The position numbers were made by a program, and so were the translations under genes. The notes beneath the pieces are model-generated. The model worked only from the letters and a program-made list of their open reading frames with translations, made no database searches and was not told where the DNA came from. Shown here piece after piece: positions 1-8,526 of a stretch of DNA of 64,000 nucleotides; position 1 is the first letter of the stretch, and every line of letters begins with the position of its first letter. This DNA is from Paraliobacillus ryukyuensis (GTDB lineage: Bacteria; Bacillota; Bacilli; Bacillales; Amphibacillaceae). Location of the stretch: contig NZ_QNRI01000005.1 in NCBI RefSeq assembly GCF_003315295.1, positions 1 to 64,000 of the forward strand, written 5' to 3'.

Positions 1-94
1 CGGCCATCTCTATTATACGATTGGAGATTCTTTTGTTACATCCCTTAAAGGTTTATTTTCACACAGGCATAGCCTGTGGTTTTAAAAGCATTAA

Positions 95-130
95 TCAAAA
101 ATGCACGCTTAGCAAGAGCTAGCGTGCATA
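95..130 (-). terminator. Riboswitch-controlled terminator
   Basis: A 9-bp perfect stem (ATGCACGCT / AGCGTGCAT) is followed, on the minus strand, by a T-rich run. It lies just downstream of the TPP aptamer in the minus direction, so it is the likely expression platform: TPP binding would favour this terminator. The controlled gene lies beyond the left edge. Confidence 0.8.
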
Positions 131-162
131 TCTTAGTCATTATGATTGATAACGTGTTAAGA

Positions 163-252
163 TATGTTCCCTACGCTGGTCTCAGCCAGATCAGGTTCCA
201 AGGGTCAGTACCTACAGGATACAATCTCAACCGGCAACACCGGTCCCCCCAC
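163..252 (-). ncRNA. TPP (thiamine pyrophosphate) riboswitch
   Basis: Read on the minus strand, this stretch carries the conserved THI-box parts: a GGTTGAGA segment, then ACCCTTGGAACCTGATCTGG, then the hallmark GCGTAGGGAA end. It has no coding role. An intrinsic terminator follows about 35 bases later, so it is probably a transcription-attenuation switch for a thiamine biosynthesis or transport gene left of position 1. The target gene is not visible. One extra G in the CTTGGAACC segment departs from the usual consensus. Confidence 0.93.
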
Positions 253-409
253 ATGAAACAATCTATTAAATTTTCTACATTTTCTACTTTGCCATACCTA
301 GATAATAAATGCAAGCGTTTTTCTTCTGCAGTAACGTTAAGCATATTTATTTATCTTTCCGTTCTGTTGTGGCATGATTATATAGTAATTAAAAACTGGA
401 GGTCTTATC

Positions 410-1114
410 ATGAAAATTGAAGTATGGTCAGATTTTGTCTGCCCGTTTTGTTATATAGGAAAACGCAGATTAGAAGAGGCATTACAAAACTTTGCACATC
501 GTGATGAAGTAGAAGTGGAATTTAAAAGCTTTGAATTAGATCCCAATGCAGCTGAATATAATGGAAAAAGTATTCATCAAGCCATTGCTGATAAATATAA
601 TATTCCGTTGGATCAAGCCAAACAAGCAAATGCTAATATAATTGAACAAGCAGCTACAGTTGGTCTAGAGTTCCGCTTTGAAGAAATGAAACCGACCAAT
701 ACATTCTTAGCTCACCGTCTAGCAAAATATGCTAAATCAATGAATAAAGATACAGAACTAACAGAAAAACTGTTGCACAGTTACTTTACCGACAACGTAA
801 ACTTAAGTAACCATGAAACATTAGTATCGTTAGCTGAAGACGTTGGTTTAGATCGCAACAAGGCTATTGAGGTATTACATGATGACAGTGCCTATGCTGA
901 AGAAGTACGTGCAGACGAATCATTAGCCCAAAGCTATGGTGTTACAGGTGTTCCATTTTTCGTGATTAATTCAAAATATGCTATTTCTGGCGCACAGCCA
1001 TTAGAAACGTTTACAGGTGCGATAGAAAAAGTGTGGGAAGAAGAAAAGCCAAAATTCCAGGACTTATCTTCTACTGATGCTGGTATGTGTACAGACGACT
1101 CTTGCACTATCTAA
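410..1114 (+). CDS. DsbA-family (FrnE-like) thiol oxidoreductase
   Basis: A 234-residue protein of the cytoplasmic DsbA/FrnE branch. The thioredoxin-fold active site is C11-P-F-C14, and the cis-proline loop is seen as GVPFF around residue 182. It has no signal peptide, so it is probably a cytosolic disulfide oxidoreductase or isomerase. The C-terminus adds two cysteines in a CTDDSC tail, a possible extra redox or metal site. Translation starts at an ATG preceded by GGAGG. It stands alone and is followed by a strong terminator. Homologues in Bacillus are typed YwbO-like; the substrate is unknown. Confidence 0.88.
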   Translation: MKIEVWSDFVCPFCYIGKRRLEEALQNFAHRDEVEVEFKSFELDPNAAEYNGKSIHQAIADKYNIPLDQAKQANANIIEQAATVGLEFRFEEMKPTNTFLAHRLAKYAKSMNKDTELTEKLLHSYFTDNVNLSNHETLVSLAEDVGLDRNKAIEVLHDDSAYAEEVRADESLAQSYGVTGVPFFVINSKYAISGAQPLETFTGAIEKVWEEEKPKFQDLSSTDAGMCTDDSCTI

Positions 1115-1135
1115 CGAATCTTTTATTCAATCATT

Positions 1136-1177
1136 AAAAGCCAACAAGCTTCTCTCCTTTGCTTGTTGGCTTTTTAT
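1136..1177 (+). terminator. Intrinsic terminator after the DsbA-like gene
   Basis: The arms AAGCCAACAAGC and GCTTGTTGGCTT flank a short loop and are followed by a T run. It ends the single-gene DsbA-like transcript. Confidence 0.9.
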
Positions 1178-1277
1178 TGTCCTTTTGTTATTTTCTTACT
1201 TGTCTCTCATTAAAAGAATTGCTAAACTATAATAGTTTTTAGAATCTCGAATTAAAAGAAAAGAAAGGGTATAGCGT

Positions 1278-1979
1278 ATGCAACCGAAGAAACTTCTGTG
1301 TCTTTTAGTCATCTGGTTACTACTAATATTGGCAGGATGTGCGTTAGATAATTCAACGAATTCTACAGAACAACCGGATACAGTTATCGCAAAAGTAAAA
1401 CGAGTGATTGATGGGGACACAATTCAAGTTGAGGTTAATGGTCAGGAAGAAAATGTGCGGATGTTGTTAGTAGACACACCAGAAACAAAACATCCTAACT
1501 TACCAAAACAACCATTTGGAGAAGATGCCACTGCTTTTGCTAAAGAGATATTAACCGATCAGAATATTAAATTAGAATTTGATGGCCCAACACGCGATAA
1601 ATATGATCGTCTACTAGCTTATATATGGATTGATGGAAAATTATTCAATGAATGGTTATTAGAAAAAGGCCTCGCTCGTTATGCTTACGAATATGATCCC
1701 CCATATACCTACAAAAAGCAAATGAAACAGGCAGAAAATAATGCAGCAGAACAAAAACTGGGTATTTGGAGTATAACCAATTATGTTACTGAAGAAGGTT
1801 TTCAATTTAATGAAAGCGAGACAGAAATAACTAATAACATACAAGCAGAAGTTAATTCCGCTCACGTTTATCAAACCTGCAAAGATGCCAGAAAAGCATC
1901 TGTTACTCCACTTTATAGAGGAGATAAAGGTTACAGTGATCAATTAGATGGCGATGGAGATGGCGTTGCTTGTGAATAG
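1278..1979 (+). CDS. Thermonuclease-family lipoprotein with Excalibur domain
   Basis: A 233-residue secreted nuclease. Residues 1-21 form a lipoprotein signal with lipobox LAGC, so Cys21 should be lipidated and the enzyme anchored outside the membrane. Residues about 37-165 are a staphylococcal-nuclease fold. R61, E69 and R111 fit the catalytic Arg-Glu-Arg of the family (same 8-residue Arg-Glu spacing) and RVIDGDT supplies the calcium-site Asp. The last 35 residues form an Excalibur calcium-binding domain ending in DGDGDGVACE. The start ATG has a GAAAGGG ribosome site. Likely role: DNA and RNA degradation at the cell surface for nutrient recovery. Confidence 0.9.
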   Translation: MQPKKLLCLLVIWLLLILAGCALDNSTNSTEQPDTVIAKVKRVIDGDTIQVEVNGQEENVRMLLVDTPETKHPNLPKQPFGEDATAFAKEILTDQNIKLEFDGPTRDKYDRLLAYIWIDGKLFNEWLLEKGLARYAYEYDPPYTYKKQMKQAENNAAEQKLGIWSITNYVTEEGFQFNESETEITNNIQAEVNSAHVYQTCKDARKASVTPLYRGDKGYSDQLDGDGDGVACE

Positions 1980-2069
1980 AAGCTAAGCTCACCATGCGTG
2001 TTTAGACTTTTTACATAAGGGCCGCTCCCTTCATGTTTACTTTTTATTACAAAAAAGAATCTGTGATTA

Positions 2070-3152
2070 TCACTTTCGATACCCACAGACTCTATTTCTA
2101 CCAGTATGTTTTGCTTCGTAAAGGGCTTCATCGGCTTTATGATATAAGTCATTAATTTCTTCTGCTTGTTCTGGATAAGTTGCAACACCTATCGATAACG
2201 TAATCGTTAATTCCTGTAACCCATCTTTAATATAAAACACATTTTGTTCCATATTACTTCTTACTTTTTCCGCTAGCACCATCGCTTCTTGATGCGATTT
2301 TGCTGGAGCAATAATCGTAAATTCTTCGCCACCATTCCGTGAGACAACATCATCTTTGCCAGCAAGTTCTTGTAATTCATGCGCTACCCCACGTAAAATA
2401 GTATCTCCTTCTGGATGACCATAGGTATCATTAATATGTTTAAAAAAATCAATATCCATGATCATGAGACTCACATGTTGGTTTTTCTTCTTTGCTTTTT
2501 GTTGTAATTGATTAATTGCAATATCAAAGCTACGCACATTATTAAGACCAGTCAAGCTATCAGTATAGGAATTTCTCCGATATTCTTTAAATAGCTGATT
2601 TGTTTTTCGTAAATAGTTATTCATATACACGGCAATAAAACCCGAGACAAAGGAGATAAACCAATAGATTATTAGCAATTCTCTGTATATACTATTTATT
2701 GGAATAGAGAGAAACATTACAACACTAAAAATAACATTTGACACAAATAAAGCAGTGGCAGTCAACAACCAGATATGATCGATTTTTTTAGAAATATAAT
2801 AGAATGCTAAGCCCGATCCAACTATAAATAGGACATTTAAGAAAGTCGACAAACCAATTCCAAGTAAAAATCGGACACAGACGATAATCAGACTACTTAC
2901 CATCATTGGAATCCAACCACCAAAGATAGTGACTAATAAAATAGGAATATGTCTAAGGTCAATTAAAGTTGTATCATTTATTCTAATACTAAAAAGCATT
3001 AGGATAATACCTAGTAAACCTGCAAGGATACCAACAAGTAATTGATTTAATCTATTTCGTTTTACAGCATACAAACCTTGCCGAAACAGTTGATGATAAA
3101 GAAATAAAAAAGACATAAGAATGGTAAGGTTCACAAATAACTCTTTAAGCAA
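2070..3152 (-). CDS. Membrane diguanylate cyclase (5TM-type sensor plus GGDEF)
   Basis: A 360-residue protein. Roughly residues 5-180 hold several hydrophobic helices resembling the 5TMR/LytS-like membrane sensor, followed by a GGDEF domain from about 195. The signature is GGEEF at 274-278, with DIDFFKHINDTYGH upstream, so it should make cyclic di-GMP from two GTP. The inhibitory I-site RxxD is absent (GKDD at that place), so product inhibition is probably lost. The start is a TTG with GAGGAG nine bases upstream. It is the first of three GGDEF proteins in the window. The ligand of the membrane part is unknown. Confidence 0.88.
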   Translation of the reverse strand: MLKELFVNLTILMSFLFLYHQLFRQGLYAVKRNRLNQLLVGILAGLLGIILMLFSIRINDTTLIDLRHIPILLVTIFGGWIPMMVSSLIIVCVRFLLGIGLSTFLNVLFIVGSGLAFYYISKKIDHIWLLTATALFVSNVIFSVVMFLSIPINSIYRELLIIYWFISFVSGFIAVYMNNYLRKTNQLFKEYRRNSYTDSLTGLNNVRSFDIAINQLQQKAKKKNQHVSLMIMDIDFFKHINDTYGHPEGDTILRGVAHELQELAGKDDVVSRNGGEEFTIIAPAKSHQEAMVLAEKVRSNMEQNVFYIKDGLQELTITLSIGVATYPEQAEEINDLYHKADEALYEAKHTGRNRVCGYRK

Positions 3153-3261
3153 GATGAAACACTCCTCTTTCCTCTTTAAACAAATTAAGCCAATAGTATT
3201 TAAGGTCGAAAAAGAGGACTTGTTGTAATTTAATACTTGAACACATCACTTATTATGTGAT

Positions 3262-4314
3262 TTATTCAACTAAAGCAGATTGAACATAGTTAAATAATAA
3301 TTTTTCAGTTTGTAATAATGATTCTTCATGTGTGCGCTCATATGCATGTGAAGCATCAATTCCAGGTCCGATTAAACCATGAATCACATCGTGTCCAGCA
3401 TGAATAGCTGCTGATGCATCAGATGCATAATAAGGATAAATATCAACTTTGTATGGAATATTATTTGTTTCACATAAGTGAACAAGTTGCTTTCTTAGTC
3501 CATAGTGATAAGGACCGCTTCCATCTTTAGCACAGATAGAAACGGTATATTCATCGGTACGTTGCCCGTCTCCCATCGCTCCCATATCAACTGCTAAGTA
3601 TTCAACTGTTTCTGGACTAATATTTGAATTCCCTCCATAACCAATTTCTTCATTGTTTGAAATAAGAAAATGCGTTGTATATGGTAGCGTAATATTTTCT
3701 TCTTTTATTCTGCGCAACAACTGGATTAGCATCGCAACACTCGCTTTATCATCCAAATGCCTTGATTTGATAAAACCGTTATCGGTTAATTCCACACGTG
3801 GATCGAAAGAAACAAAGTCACCTACTTCCATCCCAAGCGCACGCACATCTTGATCATTTTCTACTTTTGCATCAATACGCACTTCCATATTTTCTTGATT
3901 TCGTTCAGCTGATCCAGCATCTTTGTAGACATGGACAGAGGTTTGGTGCATTAGGATCGTCCCTGTATATGTAGTGCCTTGCGCAGTTTCTATTGTACAA
4001 TATTCTCCCTCTGTAGCGTTATAACGAAAGCCACCAATGAGATCTAGTTTTAAACGACCATTTGGTTTAATTTCTTTTACCATAGCTCCTAAAGTATCAA
4101 CATGTGCAGTTAACATACGGTGATGCGCGTTATCTTTACCAGGTACGGTTGCAATTAGCCCTCCCTTTCGATTAGTTTTTGTTGTTACACCTAAGTCATC
4201 AAGTAAGTTTTTTACAAACTGTATAACCTCTTTTGTATTTCCTGATGGACTTGGTATGGATACTAATTCTTTAATTAATAATTTCGTTTCATTAATAGTT
4301 GGATACATGGTCAA
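3262..4314 (-). CDS. M42-family aminopeptidase (FrvX/glutamyl aminopeptidase-like)
   Basis: A peptidase of about 350 residues. Metal-binding and catalytic segments are visible in order: HVDTLG, DDKAS, NNEEIGYGG (catalytic Glu pair), VDMGA and a late His in DASHAYERTH. These fit the co-catalytic dinuclear metal centre of M42 peptidases, which trim N-terminal residues from peptides in the cytoplasm. The reading frame is open further upstream (to 4377), but AAAGGAG lies eight bases before a TTG at 4314; an ATG at 4308 is the alternative start. It is monocistronic and divergent from the subtilisin gene. Confidence 0.9.
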   Translation of the reverse strand: MTMYPTINETKLLIKELVSIPSPSGNTKEVIQFVKNLLDDLGVTTKTNRKGGLIATVPGKDNAHHRMLTAHVDTLGAMVKEIKPNGRLKLDLIGGFRYNATEGEYCTIETAQGTTYTGTILMHQTSVHVYKDAGSAERNQENMEVRIDAKVENDQDVRALGMEVGDFVSFDPRVELTDNGFIKSRHLDDKASVAMLIQLLRRIKEENITLPYTTHFLISNNEEIGYGGNSNISPETVEYLAVDMGAMGDGQRTDEYTVSICAKDGSGPYHYGLRKQLVHLCETNNIPYKVDIYPYYASDASAAIHAGHDVIHGLIGPGIDASHAYERTHEESLLQTEKLLFNYVQSALVE

Positions 4315-4508
4315 TGTCGTTTCTCCTTTCGAATTACTTCTATCTAATATTTTAGCGTTATTCGATTTAAAGGACAACCATCTAGTAGCTCCTTTAAAAT
4401 GTGCAAAAATCTATTACTTATTAGCACACCTACCTCTACTGCAATAGAAAAATAATTGATAAACTTTAAAGACTTACAAATCTATTACATTAGAGGTGAT
4501 CACTTGTT

Positions 4509-5483
4509 ATGAAATTGAAAATGCAACTTGCTAACTTTCAAATTCTGAAACAAATGAAAAATGTAAAAGAAGTTCCCAAAGGGGTTAAAATGATTCAAGC
4601 ACCAGCGATTTGGGAAAACACACAAGGAGAAGGTGTTACAATTGCCATTCTTGACACAGGTTGTGATACATCACACGTTGAATTAGCTAGCCAAATTATT
4701 GGAGGCAAAAATTTCACCACAGATGACAAGGCTAATCCATCGATTTATCAAGATTACAATGGACACGGTACCCATGTTGCTGGAACAATCGCTGCAGCAC
4801 TAAACGACAGTGGCGTTGTTGGAGTTGCTCCTAAAGCGAACCTGCTAATTGTAAAAGTTTTAGATCATCAAGGAAGCGGTGAATATGATTGGATTATTTC
4901 CGGAATAGAATATGCCATTGACCAACAAGTAGATATTATCTCTATGTCACTTGGGGGTCCCGAAGACTTGCCTGCCCTTCACCAAGTAATAAAAAAAGCT
5001 GTGGTAGAACATGACATTTCAGTCGTTTGTGCAGCTGGGAATGAAGGAGATGGCAAAGAACAAACCAGGGAACATTCCTACCCTGCTTTTTATAATGAAG
5101 TAATCAGTGTTGGAGCTATTGACTTTAACCGTCAATCTTCCCCATTCACTAACTCGAATAACCAAGTTGATCTGGTGGCACCAGGGGAAGAAATTACCTC
5201 GACTTACTTAAATGGCTCTTATGCTACTTTGAGTGGAACGTCAATGGCTGCTCCACACGTAACTGGAGCGTTAGCATTAGTTAAAAATTTATCAACCAAA
5301 CAATTTGAACGCGAGCTAACGGAAGTAGAATTATATGCGCAATTAATTAAACGCACCCTTCCACTTGGATTCTCAACAAAACTAGAAGGTAATGGTCTCA
5401 TTTACCTTACCCTCATAAATAACCTTCCATATTCATTTAAACAACTACTCTTAACTGCTTACACACAACTCACCCAAAAATAA
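4509..5483 (+). CDS. Intracellular subtilisin-like serine protease (ISP)
   Basis: A 324-residue protease without a signal peptide, matching the length and order of Bacillus intracellular serine protease. The catalytic triad is D49 (LDTGCD), H86 (NGHGTH) and S245 (GTSMAAPH), with oxyanion N178. ISPs carry an N-terminal extension with a LIPY/F motif whose proline helps block the active site; here the corresponding place reads LANF, so the proline is missing. The start ATG has GAGGTGA upstream. The likely role is bulk protein turnover on entry to stationary phase or sporulation. The N-terminal variant is discussed in the findings. Confidence 0.92.
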   Translation: MKLKMQLANFQILKQMKNVKEVPKGVKMIQAPAIWENTQGEGVTIAILDTGCDTSHVELASQIIGGKNFTTDDKANPSIYQDYNGHGTHVAGTIAAALNDSGVVGVAPKANLLIVKVLDHQGSGEYDWIISGIEYAIDQQVDIISMSLGGPEDLPALHQVIKKAVVEHDISVVCAAGNEGDGKEQTREHSYPAFYNEVISVGAIDFNRQSSPFTNSNNQVDLVAPGEEITSTYLNGSYATLSGTSMAAPHVTGALALVKNLSTKQFERELTEVELYAQLIKRTLPLGFSTKLEGNGLIYLTLINNLPYSFKQLLLTAYTQLTQK

Positions 5484-5552
5484 TTATTTTACCCATCATT
5501 CTATTTCTGATAAGCTATGGATGAAATCATGTATCACAAGAGGAGAAGAAAG

Positions 5553-5942
5553 ATGCAACAATTACAATTTGAAGATGCTTGGAAGCGTACCATAAGTGAC
5601 CAAGACAGAAAGCTAATCTATCAAGTGTTCAACGATACAGTGATTGATACATCGTCTACAATTAAAGTTAGCAATGTTAGACACGACACCAATCATAAAG
5701 AGGAAGAACTAATGATCTCGATCATTCATAATTTTTCTGAAAGTAATTTTACGCTATCAAATTGTTATATCGAGTATCTAGAAAACAAAACAGTCATTGC
5801 AACACATCAACTTCATTTCCCGACTTTAACAATTCCTGCTCATACCAGTATGCCTTGGACATTCATTTTTCCAAAGGAAAGTTTTGAACAGCAGCCCTCA
5901 TGGGAATTGGGAGAATTGCGGATTGGCGAAGGTGCAAAGTAA
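5553..5942 (+). CDS. Single SLAP-domain protein
   Basis: A protein of about 129 residues that is almost entirely one SLAP (S-layer-associated) domain: an LQFEDAW start, an NHKEEEL core and a closing MPWTFIFPKES motif. Similar domains occur, usually in pairs, in accessory Sec-linked S-layer assembly proteins of Bacillaceae. No signal peptide is visible, so it is probably cytoplasmic. The frame is open from 5517, but GAGGAG sits correctly before the ATG at 5553. It lies about 70 bases after the subtilisin gene in the same direction. The specific function is unknown. Confidence 0.75.
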   Translation: MQQLQFEDAWKRTISDQDRKLIYQVFNDTVIDTSSTIKVSNVRHDTNHKEEELMISIIHNFSESNFTLSNCYIEYLENKTVIATHQLHFPTLTIPAHTSMPWTFIFPKESFEQQPSWELGELRIGEGAK

Positions 5943-5965
5943 TTGCGATTGCTAAGAGAAAGATA

Positions 5966-6023
5966 ATAGCCACAAGAATCGAGGGAAAAAAGATGGTTCT
6001 TCGTTTCTTGTGGCTATTTTCGG
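5966..6023. terminator. Terminator between converging genes
   Basis: A 13-bp inverted repeat (ATAGCCACAAGAA and its complement) with a long loop, followed on the plus strand by TTTT. It separates the SLAP gene from the converging HTH gene and could serve both. Confidence 0.65.
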
Positions 6024-6024
6024 T

Positions 6025-6258
6025 TCAATCCTCATCCTTAACATCAATATCTTCAGGTATTGGTTCACGAAGATACTCAGCGAGATATTGTTTATATCTT
6101 TCTAGCTGTTTAAAGTGCTCCGTGAATTGCTCTTGATTAATTAAATAATGTTCCCCATCATATAGTGCTCGAATGCGCTGTTGAAAAATTAATTGCCTTA
6201 CTTCTTTTTCTGTAAGATCTAAATACGTAGCCGTTTCGTCTATTGTTAAGTACAACAT
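6025..6258 (-). CDS. Small excisionase-type helix-turn-helix protein
   Basis: A 77-residue protein. Residues 1-50 look like the winged HTH of the excisionase/MerR-like group (LTIDETATYLDLTEKEVRQLI, then a tyrosine-rich wing), and the rest is a charged helix with an acidic tail. The start ATG is preceded by AAAGGATG. It begins three bases after the stop of the pseudouridine synthase gene, so the two are co-transcribed. No integrase or phage gene is nearby, so a true excisionase role is unlikely; a small DNA-binding regulator is the better guess. Confidence 0.7.
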   Translation of the reverse strand: MLYLTIDETATYLDLTEKEVRQLIFQQRIRALYDGEHYLINQEQFTEHFKQLERYKQYLAEYLREPIPEDIDVKDED

Positions 6259-6261
6259 TCA

Positions 6262-7143
6262 TCATCCTTTCACTAATTGATAAAATGCTTCAGGTGCCTC
6301 CACTTGAAAATGCATTGTTTTTTTGGTTATTGGATGTTGAAACGATAGCACATTCGCGTGTAAGGCCAACCGATGGATTGGATTCACAGATGAGCCATAT
6401 TTCTTATCACCTATAATTGGTTTTTTCATTGATTCCAATTGCACACGTATTTGATTTTTTCTCCCGGTGTCCAGCTCAAGTTCAATTAATGTATATTTTT
6501 TATTTGTAGCCTTTTGTTTAAGATGGGTAACTGCTTTTTGTCCACCATTATCTTTTGAAGATGCATACATTTTATGTGTTTTTGACTCTTTCAACCATGA
6601 GACAAGTGTTTGTTTTTCACTCTTTAACACTCCTTCAATCACAGCAATATAGGTTCTTTTTTTAACCATCTCTTTCCAATTGTCTTGCAACATTACCTTC
6701 ACTGCTTCTGTCTTAGCAAACACCATTACTCCTGATGTCTCTCGATCAAGCCGATGAACGATGAAAACTCGATTGCTAGGATGTTGTTGTTTTACATAAT
6801 TCATCAGATAACGATATGCTGTTTCTTGTTTCTCTTTATTAGAAGCAATAGTCAATAATCCAGATGCTTTATTAATTACAATTAAGTGTTCATCTTCGTA
6901 TATTATCTCTATCTCTTGTTTGACTTGTTTCGTTATTGCATGTTTTAAGATTGCAACCGACTGTCCAACTTTTACTATTCGATTATAACGTGTCTCTACC
7001 TGTTCATCGACAACTATTTGTCCCCTTGTTAGCATTGCTTTGGTACGATTACGGCCTTGATTTAAATGTTTATACAGAAAGGATAACAATTCACTTTCTT
7101 CTTGTACTTCAAATTGATGTTGATACTTACTTCTATTTTTCAT
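6262..7143 (-). CDS. RluA-family rRNA/tRNA pseudouridine synthase
   Basis: A protein of about 293 residues with an N-terminal S4 RNA-binding domain (about 15-75) and a RluA catalytic domain containing HRLDRETSG, whose Asp is the catalytic residue. It should convert specific uridines of rRNA to pseudouridine. A second member of the family (yjbO) is at 22610-23488; this copy keeps a clearer S4 domain. The frame is open to a TTG at 7152; the ATG at 7143 is taken here, and AAGG upstream is placed poorly for either. It is followed closely by the HTH gene. Confidence 0.85.
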   Translation of the reverse strand: MKNRSKYQHQFEVQEESELLSFLYKHLNQGRNRTKAMLTRGQIVVDEQVETRYNRIVKVGQSVAILKHAITKQVKQEIEIIYEDEHLIVINKASGLLTIASNKEKQETAYRYLMNYVKQQHPSNRVFIVHRLDRETSGVMVFAKTEAVKVMLQDNWKEMVKKRTYIAVIEGVLKSEKQTLVSWLKESKTHKMYASSKDNGGQKAVTHLKQKATNKKYTLIELELDTGRKNQIRVQLESMKKPIIGDKKYGSSVNPIHRLALHANVLSFQHPITKKTMHFQVEAPEAFYQLVKG

Positions 7144-7252
7144 AATAAACAAACCAACCTTCTACTATAGCTAAGTTTATTATGCCATATCATGTCAGAT
7201 AGAAGCTACCAATTGCTAAAATTTGCAGTATCAAGTGTTTAGACTCCACAGT

Positions 7253-7287
7253 AAAAAGTGCTATTACTTTTTGTAATAGCACTTTTA
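7253..7287 (-). terminator. Terminator of the hmoB-TVP38 unit
   Basis: A 14-bp perfect stem AAAAGTGCTATTAC / GTAATAGCACTTTT with a five-base loop, lying just after the TVP38 stop codon on the minus strand, with a short T run. Confidence 0.8.
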
Positions 7288-7294
7288 TATGGTA

Positions 7295-7846
7295 CTAATC
7301 GACTTGTATGTCTAGTTTATTTTTTTTATCAATAAGATAATAGATGAGAGCTAAAATTAAAAATAAACTAGCAGTCATATACCAAGGAAAACCAGTGATC
7401 GCTTTTCCAAAAGCTGTGTAGACAATTGCTGGAGCAATCACTCCCAATACCGAATAATACATATATTCCCTTAGATTTTTGGTCATTTCCATCAAATAAA
7501 AAGACAGCAAGTGAAAGTGAACAAAAGGTGTAATTCTTAATACCATTACTTGAGAAACGGTCATAGTCCGGTCTTGAAAAACACGTTGCTTCAATTTAGC
7601 GATACGATCATGCAGTTTCGGAAAACGATACACAATTTTGTAAGAAAGAAGACTCATTGCGGATAAACCAATAACAGATAGAATGGCGCCTTCAACAAAC
7701 CCAAATAATACACCTCCAGCAATGCAAACAACGATAACTGGAATAAAAAGTATTGGACGGATGATGTGCAACAAAACAAAAAGTATTGGTGCAAACCAAC
7801 CCGAGTGATCAATAAATAATTCAATAGAATGGTTCATTTGTTCCAT
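7295..7846 (-). CDS. TVP38/TMEM64 (DedA-like) membrane protein
   Basis: A membrane protein of about 183 residues. The family core is visible: a hydrophobic helix, a re-entrant GGVLFGFVEGAILSVIG segment and later helices ending in a lysine-rich tail. TVP38/SNARE-associated proteins belong with DedA proteins, some of which move lipids or help membrane homeostasis; the substrate here cannot be told. The frame is open from 7882, but the ATG at 7846 with GGGGATAAGG upstream fits better. It follows hmoB by under 40 bases and shares its terminator. Confidence 0.8.
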   Translation of the reverse strand: MEQMNHSIELFIDHSGWFAPILFVLLHIIRPILFIPVIVVCIAGGVLFGFVEGAILSVIGLSAMSLLSYKIVYRFPKLHDRIAKLKQRVFQDRTMTVSQVMVLRITPFVHFHLLSFYLMEMTKNLREYMYYSVLGVIAPAIVYTAFGKAITGFPWYMTASLFLILALIYYLIDKKNKLDIQVD

Positions 7847-7884
7847 GAACCTTATCCCCCCATCTTTACACAGTATACGCAACT

Positions 7885-8385
7885 TTACAAATGATGTACA
7901 TGATACTTGTTTACGTATGATGACCGAGGAAAGATTTCTGGCCGTTGATGATCAATCCCACTTGCTGTTCTTCGTTTTTTGTGCGCTTCTTTATAGGCAT
8001 TAGACTGTTGCCAAATGGTAAATGCCTCTTCGGATTGCCAAAATGTAATAATGACATATGTATCCGAATTTAATGGACGACATACCCGAATAGCAACGAA
8101 GCCAGGCTCATCTTCTACTTTTCGAGCTCGATTTTGAAATCTTTCTTCAAATGTTTCCATACCTTCTTGCGTTACAGGTATATGATTGCAAACCACATAT
8201 ATGTGCTGTTCTGATGGCAGAAGTTGCGTACCATCGATTACTTTATAACTATTATCTTCCTTAGATAATAAACTTGGATCGATTGCTTGTTGCGTCTCAG
8301 TTAGATATAATGTTTTATCTTTATTAGTTAAAACAAACATGCTTTGATCTATATGCAACTTATGATCAAGTAAATATAAAAACAT
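7885..8385 (-). CDS. hmoB: Heme-degrading monooxygenase HmoB
   Basis: A 166-residue protein, the same length I recall for Bacillus subtilis HmoB (YhgC). The C-terminal half is an ABM ferredoxin-like fold with FEERFQNRARKVEDEPGF and a TFWQSEEAFTIW segment; the N-terminal half is the extra domain typical of HmoB. Such enzymes open the heme ring and release iron in the cytoplasm. The start ATG is preceded by AAAGGAG. No heme uptake genes are adjacent; the partner is a TVP38 membrane protein. Confidence 0.85.
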   Translation of the reverse strand: MFLYLLDHKLHIDQSMFVLTNKDKTLYLTETQQAIDPSLLSKEDNSYKVIDGTQLLPSEQHIYVVCNHIPVTQEGMETFEERFQNRARKVEDEPGFVAIRVCRPLNSDTYVIITFWQSEEAFTIWQQSNAYKEAHKKRRTASGIDHQRPEIFPRSSYVNKYHVHHL

Positions 8386-8526
8386 GCTTTAATCTCCTTT
8401 TCTTATAGCTCACTAGTGTTAGTTTATCGAATTTTTCTGCAAAAATAAAACAAAATTACTTATACATCCAATAAAGGTTTATGTTAAACTTTATTATAAA
8501 ATAAACGTTAAAAAGTAGGTCGTTTC

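Noticed and set aside
76-420. 114-codon open frame at the left end
   Set aside because: It runs through the TPP riboswitch and its terminator on the other strand, has no ribosome site and codes no recognisable protein.
6025-6258. Excisionase of a mobile element
   Set aside because: Only the HTH fold supports it; there is no integrase, attachment repeat or phage gene nearby, and it is in an operon with a pseudouridine synthase.
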